Made by a program: the position numbers and the translations under genes. DNA of 8,793 nt from Terriglobia bacterium (GTDB lineage Bacteria; Acidobacteriota; Terriglobia; UBA7540): the NCBI GenBank assembly GCA_030040295.1, contig JASHTZ010000469.1, positions 1 to 8,793 on the forward strand, in the 5' to 3' direction. This document shows, piece after piece, positions 1-6,427 of this stretch. Within the stretch, counting starts at the first letter, position 1. The number at the start of each line of letters is the position of its first letter. Below the pieces are notes generated by a model that had not been told where the DNA came from, made no database searches, and was given only the letters and a program-made list of their open reading frames with translations.

Positions 1-685
1 CGCCGAAGTTGTCGGGAACCTCGATGTAAAGATCGATGGGGATATTGACGGCTTGGCGGATGGCCCCCATCTGCGCGGGGCTTAGATCGGTGGGAATGTT
101 CATCGTCGAGACGCCGCAGCGCTCGAAGATCAGAGCGGTGGCGGGATTGGCGGCGGGCAAGGTGACGGAGCTCTTGATCACCACGTTTTTCGGCAACTCA
201 CCTTTCTGCTTCATGGCGTCCAGCACCCAGATGAGCCCGAGGTCGGCGGGAAGAATGCTGCGGATGCCCAGGTCGCAGGCGCGGCGAACGTCCTCGATGG
301 CGTAAACCAGTTGGTCCGCGCCGCGATGCTGAAGGCCGATCACCTTACCTGCTGCGGAGGCCGTCTGCGCCCCGGTTTCAAACGTGGCGCGCGGACCGAC
401 GAACAAGCAAACTTCAATTCCTTCTTCTTGCCCAATTTTCGCCATCTCGCGGATTTCGCCGCGGGTGAGCAGCATCACACCGCTTCCCTGGCTCACGCGG
501 TGGATCGGCACCCTCTGGGCTTTCGCCGCTTCCAGCACTTCGCGGAACACTCGCGGGCCCTCGACGCTCGGAATCTCGATTCGAAACTGCCCGCCGTCTT
601 TGAAACGCTTCGAGCTGGGCTTAAGCGCGTGATTGTCTTCACCGGGAAGCTTGAGTTTGGAGAGAAATTGTTGAGTCTTCTTCAT
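1..685 (-). CDS. Peptidase U32-like TIM-barrel protein (3' end outside window)
   Basis: An open frame of 228 complete codons runs from an ATG at 685 off the left edge, so the C-terminus is missing. An AAGGGGG ribosome-binding site lies 5 bases before the ATG and supports this start. After a lysine-rich N-terminus (residues 1-32), the protein shows the alternating strand/helix pattern of a TIM barrel: FRIEIPSVEGP (34-44), VSQGSGVML (64-72), EVCLFVGPR (91-99), DLGIRSILPADLG (138-150) and a segment ending in IEVPDNFG (221-228). The pattern resembles proteins annotated as U32 family peptidases in Acidobacteria and Actinobacteria; that is from memory, not a search. The C-terminal U32 signature region is not visible here, so protease activity is unproven and another TIM-barrel role is possible. 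It is the third gene of a minus-strand run, 84 bases after the aldehyde dehydrogenase stop, so it probably shares a transcript and a pathway with it. Confidence 0.72.
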   Translation of the reverse strand, partial: MKKTQQFLSKLKLPGEDNHALKPSSKRFKDGGQFRIEIPSVEGPRVFREVLEAAKAQRVPIHRVSQGSGVMLLTRGEIREMAKIGQEEGIEVCLFVGPRATFETGAQTASAAGKVIGLQHRGADQLVYAIEDVRRACDLGIRSILPADLGLIWVLDAMKQKGELPKNVVIKSSVTLPAANPATALIFERCGVSTMNIPTDLSPAQMGAIRQAVNIPIDLYIEVPDNFG

Positions 686-702
686 GGTCGCCCCCTTGCC
701 AC

Positions 703-730
703 TTCTTCTATCGGGTTCGAAGAATCTTCG
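703..730 (-). promoter_or_regulatory. Two overlapping inverted repeats in the leader of the U32-like gene
   Basis: Two short inverted repeats share one arm. CGAAG/CTTCG (718-722 and 726-730) encloses a 3-base loop. TTCTTC/GAAGAA (703-708 and 719-724) encloses a 10-base spacer. In the minus-strand transcript they sit just upstream of the AAGGGGG ribosome-binding site and cannot both form. They could be an operator palindrome, a small mRNA structure between cistrons, or chance. No U-tract follows, so this is not an intrinsic terminator. Confidence 0.2.
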
Positions 731-769
731 TGAACGCCAGTCGCAACAGACGACAAACCAAGGACGCTT

Positions 770-2227
770 TTACTGCGTATACTTCATGTAAACCGTCCGA
801 GTTTCCGTGTAGAAATCCAGTGCCGCGGGTCCCTGTTCCCTCATTCCAAAGCTGGATTCCTTCGTTCCTCCGAAGGGAAGCTGGTATTCCACACCCGCCG
901 TGGGCAGATTCACGGTGATCAGCCCGGCCTCGATTCTGTTGATGAACTGATGGACCCGAGTAAGATCGCGCGAAACAATCGAGGCGGAGAGGCCGAACTT
1001 CACTCCGTTGGCCAGCCTCATAGCGTCCTCAAAATCCTCGGCTACCATCAATCCCAGCACCGGGCCGAAGACTTCCTCCTGCGCGATGCGCATCTCCGGC
1101 TTGACGCCTGTGAAAATCGTCGGCTCAACAAAGAAGCCTTGGTCATAAATGCCACCTGTGAGGCGCTTCCCGCCGCATACCAGCTTGGCTCCCTCCTTTT
1201 GTCCAATCTCGATGTACTGCAAGTCTGTAGACAATTGGGCGGCATCCACGGCAGGGCCGATGTCAATTCCCGCCACGAGCCCGTTGCCTACTTTCAGCTT
1301 GTTGGTCTTGACGGCGAGCTTTTCCAGCAGAGGTTCGTAGACTGCCTTCTCAATTATCGCGCGGCTGCACGCGGTGCATTTCTGACCGGTCGAAAAAAAA
1401 GCGCCGTTTACCAAAATGTCCGCGGCGTAATCGAGATCAGCGTCCTTCAAGACGACGGTCGGGTTCTTCCCGCCCATTTCAAGCTGCACGCGGGCTTTGC
1501 GCCGCGTCACTTTTTCATAAAGCGAGTTGCCGACCTCGCACGAGCCCGTGAACGATACCGCGCGGACGGCGGGATGCTCCACCAGCGCGTTTCCAACCGC
1601 ACTTCCGGGGCCGGTCACGTAGTTCAAAACCCCTGCGGGAATTCCCGCTTCGTGCAGCGCTTCCACAATTCGATAGGCGCTCAGCGGGGCGAGCGACGCC
1701 GGCTTGACCACCACGGTGTTGCCGGCCACGAGCGCCGGTGCGATTTTCCAGGCGGGAATGGCGCTGGGAAAGTTCCAGGGAGTGATGAGAGCCGCCACGC
1801 CCAGCGGCTTGCGCAGGGTGTAGCAGAAAACGTTATCGCGCTCGGAAGGAATCTGGTAGTTGAACTGCCGTGCGCCCTCGCCGCCGAAATAACGCAGAAT
1901 GTTGATGGCGCGCTTCACTTCGCCTTTGGCTTCGGGCAAAGTCTTGCCCTCTTCGCGCGTCATTTCCTCGCCGAGCTTGGCGAGCCGGCTTTCCAACAAC
2001 TCTGCGGCCTTGAAGAGATATTCACCGCGCCGGGGGGCGACTGTCGTACTCCAGGAAGGAAGCGCCTTCGCCGCAGCGTCGCACGCCGCCTGGACATCTT
2101 CCGCGCCTGAAGCCTGAAAGTTCCCGACGATTTCGGCAGTGTTGGCGGGGTTGATGTTGGGGAACGTTTTTCGTGACTGGCATTCCACCCACTGACCACC
2201 GACGTAATTCCGAAATAGTTCCGACAT
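770..2227 (-). CDS. NAD(P)+-dependent aldehyde dehydrogenase, 2-oxoglutarate-semialdehyde dehydrogenase type
   Basis: A complete 485-residue aldehyde dehydrogenase superfamily enzyme that oxidises an aldehyde to its acid in the cytoplasm. All hallmark residues are present: the oxyanion asparagine in TPWNFP (N152), the cofactor-binding lysine in VVKP (K175), FTGS (226-229), the general base in LEMGGKNP (E250), the nucleophile in GQKCTACSR (C284) and the nicotinamide-ribose glutamate in EEVFGPV (E385). The length is normal. The start has a good GAGGAG ribosome-binding site 5 bases upstream. The GQKCTA context and overall sequence are closest, from memory, to the alpha-ketoglutarate-semialdehyde dehydrogenases that end sugar-acid and hydroxyproline breakdown routes. 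Succinate-semialdehyde or other aldehyde specificity cannot be excluded. It lies 66 bases after the KARI-like gene and 84 bases before the U32-like gene, all on one strand, which suggests an operon. Confidence 0.9.
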   Translation of the reverse strand: MSELFRNYVGGQWVECQSRKTFPNINPANTAEIVGNFQASGAEDVQAACDAAAKALPSWSTTVAPRRGEYLFKAAELLESRLAKLGEEMTREEGKTLPEAKGEVKRAINILRYFGGEGARQFNYQIPSERDNVFCYTLRKPLGVAALITPWNFPSAIPAWKIAPALVAGNTVVVKPASLAPLSAYRIVEALHEAGIPAGVLNYVTGPGSAVGNALVEHPAVRAVSFTGSCEVGNSLYEKVTRRKARVQLEMGGKNPTVVLKDADLDYAADILVNGAFFSTGQKCTACSRAIIEKAVYEPLLEKLAVKTNKLKVGNGLVAGIDIGPAVDAAQLSTDLQYIEIGQKEGAKLVCGGKRLTGGIYDQGFFVEPTIFTGVKPEMRIAQEEVFGPVLGLMVAEDFEDAMRLANGVKFGLSASIVSRDLTRVHQFINRIEAGLITVNLPTAGVEYQLPFGGTKESSFGMREQGPAALDFYTETRTVYMKYTQ

Positions 2228-2293
2228 ATACGCTCCTCACCCGAGGGTGCGACGCCACCACTAAGATTTGATGCCTTTATGGCTCTGAAAATT

Positions 2294-3286
2294 TCAATCG
2301 GTCTTAAATCTCAGTAGCCGCCGCATTTCCTCCTCCGCTTGATTCATGGGGTGCGTGTCCGCCTGGGCGCGCAGCTTCTTGAAATTTGGGTAACCCGCAG
2401 CCTGTTCGCCGAGCCATTCAGTATTAAATCGGCCATCGCGAATGGCCGCCAGAGCTTTATCCATAAATTCATCCAGGGCTTTGGCGAAGGGCAGAGAGTT
2501 CGCGCGCGACAAAGTTCCGTACTGGCTGGTCTGGGAGTGGTAGCGGGTTTGTTTAAAGAATCCCACGCGCGCCATTTCGCGAAAAATTTCCGCCCCTTCA
2601 CCCGACCCCCACATTTCGAGCGCCACCATCTCCGGCGGGAATCCCTTGGCGGCGAGGAGTTCGAACGCCGCGGTCCAGGTGCGGAACAGGAGCGGCCACA
2701 CGGCCTGCTCCTGAAACAGGTCGAGTTCGGTTTCTTCCGCGAAGTTGGTCTTGAAGGCGCCGCTGCGCGTGGCCCCGATGCCCCGCGCCCAGGCCAGCGC
2801 GGTTTCCAGGGCGTGGCCGGAGGCGTCCTGCGCGACGGCGACGAAGGCAGGAGACCCGCGGCCCGCCACAAACGATTCGCGCACTTCCGCTCCAATCATG
2901 CGCGGCGCCACCATGATCACATCTACGTCCTTGGGCGGCTTGATCAGGCCAAAATGAATGTTGTAGCCATGGGCGAAGTCGAGTGTCTGCCCGGCGTGCA
3001 GCCGGCTCTTCACAACATCGTTGTAAACGTCGCGCTGCACCTCATCGGGAATGAGCAGCGCAATCACGTCCGCGCGCTCGGCCACTTCGGCGAGAGAGCG
3101 CACGGTGAAACCATCCTTCTCCGCCTGACTTCCGGATTCGTCGCGCAGTGTGCCGACGATCACCTCCAGGCCGGAATCGCGCAGATTCAGCGCCTGCGCG
3201 CGCCCTTGATTTCCATAACCGATGAATCCGAGAGTTTTGTTGCGAAGAATTTCCAGGCTGGCGTCGGGATCGTAGTAGGCTTCCAT
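2294..3286 (-). CDS. Divergent ketol-acid reductoisomerase (IlvC)-like protein
   Basis: A 330-residue protein matching class I KARI from end to end: an N-terminal Rossmann domain (about 1-180) with GYGNQG (23-28) and FAHGYNIHFG (104-113), then the helical knotted domain (about 181-330) with ETELDLFQEQAV. True KARI converts 2-acetolactate to dihydroxyisovalerate with NADPH and two Mg2+. Here H106, D189, E193, E224 and S251 (in SQTSQYG) match expected active-site positions. However, the usual VAPKGPGH is VAPRMIGA, with arginine 129 in place of the catalytic lysine. The usual FECxHE metal motif reads LEMWGS, leaving S228 where the second glutamate belongs. The protein may therefore be a reductase or isomerase for another 2-keto acid. 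I chose the ATG at 3286 because it gives the family length; an upstream in-frame ATG at 3415 adds 43 residues with no family resemblance. The ribosome-binding site is weak. It is the first gene of the three-gene run. Confidence 0.85.
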   Translation of the reverse strand: MEAYYDPDASLEILRNKTLGFIGYGNQGRAQALNLRDSGLEVIVGTLRDESGSQAEKDGFTVRSLAEVAERADVIALLIPDEVQRDVYNDVVKSRLHAGQTLDFAHGYNIHFGLIKPPKDVDVIMVAPRMIGAEVRESFVAGRGSPAFVAVAQDASGHALETALAWARGIGATRSGAFKTNFAEETELDLFQEQAVWPLLFRTWTAAFELLAAKGFPPEMVALEMWGSGEGAEIFREMARVGFFKQTRYHSQTSQYGTLSRANSLPFAKALDEFMDKALAAIRDGRFNTEWLGEQAAGYPNFKKLRAQADTHPMNQAEEEMRRLLRFKTD

Positions 3287-3537
3287 GGTTTTTCCGTTGC
3301 CTTTCGTTGATTGAGGTCGCGCACGAGAGAATCCATTATCGGCGGGTTGACGGTAGGCGTCAATCAAACCGCACAAAACTAACGCCTTGAGCACACCTAC
3401 CGAGTAGACCCACACCTCACGCGTGCAACGAAAAAGTCCTTAGATGATCTGAAACGATAAGGCTTGATATATTCTACTCATTGTGGCAGCCTCAATGGCA
3501 GATACTACCAATTGTATTTTTGCTTGACGGCTAGGTT

Positions 3538-3543
3538 TATAAT
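3538..3543 (+). promoter_or_regulatory. Candidate -10 element for the small RNA
   Basis: A perfect TATAAT lies just before the folded RNA candidate, and a start about 7 bases downstream falls at the base of its first helix (near 3550). The -35 is unclear: no good hexamer sits 16-18 bases upstream. TTGTAT at 3512 would need a 20-base spacer, and the TTGACG at 3524 is too close. No protein-coding gene lies downstream on this strand, so the promoter would serve the RNA alone. Confidence 0.4.
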
Positions 3544-3546
3544 GTA

Positions 3547-3611
3547 GGTGGGTCTGAACCTTGGCATGTCCAAGTAGTAGGACTCACCCGGGGCCGAAAG
3601 GCCCCTTTTTT
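3547..3611 (+). ncRNA. Candidate small structured RNA next to DUF3800 (possible DUF3800-type RNA motif)
   Basis: About 65 bases fold into a compact structure. An 8-pair outer helix (3547-3554 GGTGGGTC with 3581-3588 GACTCACC, one G-U wobble) encloses a perfect 5-pair hairpin, CTTGG-CATGT-CCAAG (3560-3574). The intrinsic terminator hairpin follows one base later. The unpaired segments TGAAC (3555-3559) and TAGTAG (3575-3580) form an internal loop that could bind a ligand, a partner RNA or protein. A TATAAT lies just upstream. No open reading frame follows on the plus strand, which argues against a riboswitch or attenuator and for a free-standing small RNA of about 60-65 nt. Known background: comparative genomics has described several 'DUF3800 RNA motifs' near or overlapping DUF3800 genes, function unknown. 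Position next to the DUF3800 gene suggests membership; I cannot match it to a specific family without a covariance search. Confidence 0.6.
3590..3611 (+). terminator. Rho-independent terminator of the small RNA
   Basis: A perfect 6-pair GC stem, GGGGCC/GGCCCC, is closed by a GAAA (GNRA) tetraloop and followed at once by six T residues (3606-3611). This is a textbook intrinsic terminator for plus-strand transcription. In the minus direction no T-run follows the hairpin, so it should not end the DUF3800 transcript by this mechanism. It is part of the small RNA's 3' end. Confidence 0.9.
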
Positions 3612-4378
3612 ATAGTCTAACGATTCCATGCGGATCAGACGCCGAAGCGTGAGTGCAGAAAATCGGCTGCAATTTTAGAAAATAGTTCTTGGCGGAATTC
3701 TTTCGGATGTAAGAATTCGGCACAAAGTGCTGAAATATCAAAAAAGCAGCCAAATCTGCAGCTTGGACAAAGTAAGAATGTCTGGAGTCGCGGAAACTCG
3801 GATCCTCGACAATGTAGTTAAGCGTCAAATTCCGGTATCCAGAGCCAAATTGAGGCTGGTTTGGTATCGGGTTAAACAACCTCAATCTTTCTAACAAGGG
3901 AAAACAGTTTCTTGTCTTGGGTGTGGTCACAGATAATCATTCCCCTATCATCGGGATTTGCAGGACCACGGAAATTCCTGTAGCTCATTGTGTTCTCGAA
4001 TCGCTGAATCAAAGCCTTCCAAGCGTTTTCGAACACATCATAGCCCGGATTCTTTCCCTGCTTATCAACCACGACGTTTATGATGTTGAGGTCTGAAATC
4101 TTGGCCAATGTCTCAGCGAAGAGCTTGATCATTTCCAACCGGTGATGTCTTTTTATTCTCACCAGCTCCTTTGGATTGTTCACCAATTTTGCAGCATGAA
4201 ATTCCTCGCGCAGCTTCAAGCCGAAGGAATTTCTCATAGCCTTTCGAAAGGTTATGAGGTTGTCGAGGGTGTCGCGCCACCTCAGCTCGTGAAGTACTAT
4301 TCCCGTAAGCACGAAATACCGGGTTGGAGATCGAACAAGTCCTGAGTCTCCGCTTTCGTCTACGTACATCAGGTACAT
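3610..4378 (-). pseudogene. DUF3800 family protein, interrupted by a one-base frameshift
   Basis: Two overlapping frames together make one DUF3800 protein. The N-terminal frame (4378-3872, 168 residues) begins MYLMYVDESGD with the family's DESGD motif at 7-11, then REEFHAAKL (57-65) and MIICDHTQDKKL (147-158). The C-terminal frame (from about 3883 to 3610) continues with RLFNPIP, EDPSFRDSRHS, the VQAADL motif and an ending DPHGIVRL typical of the family. Removing one base within about 3881-3886 joins them as RKI-RLFNP and gives about 255 residues, a usual length. DUF3800 has no established function; the conserved acidic residues (D7, D11, E59, D151 and the AADL aspartate) would suit a metal-dependent nuclease, which is inference. 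No good ribosome-binding site precedes 4378 or the in-frame ATG at 4369. The DNA is much more AT-rich than its neighbours, a sign of transfer. A sequencing error or +1 recoding is possible instead of a true pseudogene. Confidence 0.82.
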
Positions 4379-4389
4379 AGCAAGAAACT

Positions 4390-4417
4390 ATCATAGACCT
4401 GCACTTTTCAATCCGAA
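4390..4417 (-). promoter_or_regulatory. Weak candidate promoter of the DUF3800 gene
   Basis: Read on the minus strand, TTCGGA (4417-4412) and TATGAT (4395-4390) are separated by 16 bases. Transcription would start near 4383, only a few bases before the ATG at 4378. That would make the mRNA nearly leaderless, which fits the absence of a ribosome-binding site. The -35 match is poor, so this is tentative. Confidence 0.22.
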
Positions 4418-4472
4418 TTGTCGCTCGCGCCTCACAAAGAATTTCAAACTGAGAAACTACCGCTCAAAACGG

Positions 4473-6239
4473 TCACCGTGGCACCACCGGAAGAATCAAC
4501 GCGGAAGGATGTTCACCGTTGTGGTAAACGTTGTTGATCGCCTTCACCATGCGCGTCGAACGGCCCTGGTCCTCGCCTGTATTCAGGTTCCTGTCGTAAT
4601 GTGGAAAATTGCTGCTGGAGACCTCCAGGCGCAACTTATGCCCTTTCAGGAAAACGTCGGAGGTGGCAACCAGGTCGATGGTGAATTTGTAGATCTCGCC
4701 GGGGTTCATAAGCTCCGATTTTTCCTGGGAGCGGCGATACCGGGCGCGAAGGATCCCATCGGTCAGGTTTTGCGCGTAACCGTTTGGCCACACGTCCACG
4801 AGCTTTCCGGTGAAGTCCGTGTCGACCGCCGACGAGCTGGCGTAGAGCTCCAGCGTGATGGGACCAGTGACCTCCGTATCCTCATTAAACTCCGGCGTGG
4901 AGTACACCAGCACATCGCGGCGCGCTTCCACGCCCCGCTGGTCAAACGCGCCGGAGGGTTCGTGGCTGTTGTCGCAGCACAAGCCGCCGCCGCGCGTGGG
5001 AGCGGGGTCCGCCGGGTCGTAGGTGTACTTGTCGGCAGGTTCTGAGGCCGGAGTCGTAGTGCTCAGCGCGCCGTCACCGCTCAGTGTGTTGGCGTTGCCC
5101 TCCGAGTGCAGGTAATACCGCGTGCTCCGGGCGCGCACCAGCGGCCAATCATCCTCCTCGCGCCAGATGTTGCGCCCCATCACAAATATTCTTACCGGCT
5201 TTTCCTTTTCGATTCCGTTGTCGATCCCCTTCAGGACGTAATCGAACCATCGCAGCCGGAGCGCTTCGATATCGTAGGGATTGTCGCCGCTGCGCGCGTT
5301 GGGGCCGAAATCCACGTCGCCGGTTTTGCCCGTAAAGGGTCCGTGGAACCAGGGTCCCACGATCAGGCGCTGGCCGCGCCGCGCCGCCTCGCTGCCTCCA
5401 TGCGCTTTGATGTGCATGTAGTTTCGCAGCGTTCCACCCAGGAACAGGTCGTACCAGCCGCCTTGGTGATAGGCGGGAACCATGATGCTTGCGTCGTGCT
5501 CATCTATGGAGAGAGCTTTCCAATAATCGTCGTAATCGGGATGCGCGAGCCAGTCGGAATAGTATTTGGCCAGGCCCTCCGCGGTGCCAACGCTGAGGAG
5601 TGGATAGCTGGAAAGTGGCAGATCCATGTCCCAGCGCGAGGCTTTGGATTCACCGCCCATCCGCCGGTCAAAAGTGTTTAAGGCAAGGCCGGTCGTCCAA
5701 GACTGGTCGAACCAGAGCGCAAACGCTCCACCTTGATACACCCATCCGTCGTGATAATTGGAGGCGGTGATCTGGGGAAAAATCGCGGCCAGGTGCGGCG
5801 GCGAGGTAATGGCAGCAAGCAATTGCGTGGCTCCCACGTAGGACGCGCTGTACATCGCCACCTTTCCGTTGGAGAAGGGCAGAGCAGCGGCCCATTCCAC
5901 CGTGTCGTATCCATCCTGCGATTCGTACTTGAATGTGTACCATTCTCCTTCTGAACTGAAGCGCCCGCGCACGTCCTGCGCCACCACTACGTATCCGCGG
6001 GCCGCTGCCATGGGGCCAAAGTCGATTTCGCTGCGCCGGTCGTAGGGCGTGCGCGTGAGGAGTACGGGGAATTTGCCTTCCGCTTTGGGCCGGTAGATAT
6101 CCGCGCGCAGCATTACTCCGTCGCGCATTTTCACCGGCACGCCGCGTTCCACCACAACTTCGTAGCGCTGTTCGGCCCGCGCCGTGCCACCAGCCCAACA
6201 AAGGCTGACGAGGACCGCGCAAAGCATCCGTCGGTTCAT
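4473..6239 (-). CDS. Secreted CocE/NonD family serine hydrolase (X-Pro dipeptidyl-peptidase S15 fold)
   Basis: A 588-residue protein with a cleavable signal peptide: basic MNRR, a hydrophobic stretch, then TARA at about 19-22. It should act outside the cytoplasmic membrane, hydrolysing an ester or amide bond; the substrate is unknown (cocaine-esterase, amino-acid-ester and acyl-peptide hydrolases share this family). The alpha/beta-hydrolase core carries oxyanion tyrosine Y66 in TPYDRR, nucleophile S133 in SASYVG, D264 in GWYDLF and H299 in GPWFHG. A helical cap lies between about 150 and 250. From about 350 comes the C-terminal jelly-roll, with the family hallmarks DTDFTGKLVDVWPNG (473-487) and DGILRARYR (494-502). 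The ATG at 6239 is preferred over one 28 codons upstream because it gives a proper signal peptide and has AGGA 5 bases before it. It appears monocistronic, with 188 bases before it. The glycine that usually opens the nucleophile motif is serine. Confidence 0.93.
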   Translation of the reverse strand: MNRRMLCAVLVSLCWAGGTARAEQRYEVVVERGVPVKMRDGVMLRADIYRPKAEGKFPVLLTRTPYDRRSEIDFGPMAAARGYVVVAQDVRGRFSSEGEWYTFKYESQDGYDTVEWAAALPFSNGKVAMYSASYVGATQLLAAITSPPHLAAIFPQITASNYHDGWVYQGGAFALWFDQSWTTGLALNTFDRRMGGESKASRWDMDLPLSSYPLLSVGTAEGLAKYYSDWLAHPDYDDYWKALSIDEHDASIMVPAYHQGGWYDLFLGGTLRNYMHIKAHGGSEAARRGQRLIVGPWFHGPFTGKTGDVDFGPNARSGDNPYDIEALRLRWFDYVLKGIDNGIEKEKPVRIFVMGRNIWREEDDWPLVRARSTRYYLHSEGNANTLSGDGALSTTTPASEPADKYTYDPADPAPTRGGGLCCDNSHEPSGAFDQRGVEARRDVLVYSTPEFNEDTEVTGPITLELYASSSAVDTDFTGKLVDVWPNGYAQNLTDGILRARYRRSQEKSELMNPGEIYKFTIDLVATSDVFLKGHKLRLEVSSSNFPHYDRNLNTGEDQGRSTRMVKAINNVYHNGEHPSALILPVVPR

Positions 6240-6427
6240 GTGTTCCTCGCAGGAGACGAAAGACCCAAATTCACCTTCATAAGCCTGTGCATTATCCGCG
6301 ACCACGCGGCGCAAGAGCAACAAATACTTGCTTGAGTCAGGCGGCCAGAAGCGTTTGTCTTGGCGGGGCTCGAACCGCGTGGCGAGGACGTTCCTAACCG
6401 GCCTGGAAATTTTCGGCTGGGTGGATC

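Noticed and set aside
950..2110. 386-codon plus-strand open frame opposite the aldehyde dehydrogenase
   Set aside because: It is fully antisense to a gene with all catalytic motifs, shows no family resemblance, and is explained by GC-rich codon structure.
2339..3310. 323-codon plus-strand open frame opposite the KARI-like gene
   Set aside because: A histidine/arginine-rich antisense shadow with no recognisable domain.
3287..3415. 43-residue N-terminal extension of the KARI-like protein
   Set aside because: The frame is open from an ATG at 3415, but the added residues do not look like KARI and the 330-residue form has the family's normal length.
3524..3529. TTGACG as the -35 element of the small RNA promoter
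   Set aside because: It is only 8 bases from the TATAAT, too close for a sigma-70 promoter, and no -10 exists 17 bases downstream.
3590..3611. Terminator acting on the DUF3800 transcript as well
   Set aside because: Read on the minus strand the hairpin is preceded by A residues and followed by GGGTGAG, with no T-run.
6240..6323. 28-residue N-terminal extension of the CocE-like hydrolase
   Set aside because: The downstream ATG at 6239 has a ribosome-binding site and yields a proper signal peptide at the N-terminus; the extension would bury it.
6359..6385. tRNA T-arm-like GGTTCGAGCC on the minus strand, as a tRNA gene or attachment site
   Set aside because: The flanking stem is one base short and no acceptor, D or anticodon arms can be placed around it.
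6389..6421. Hairpin CCGGCC/GGCTGG as a terminator of the small membrane-protein gene
   Set aside because: On the minus strand the stem has a C-A mismatch, the loop is long, and no T-run follows.
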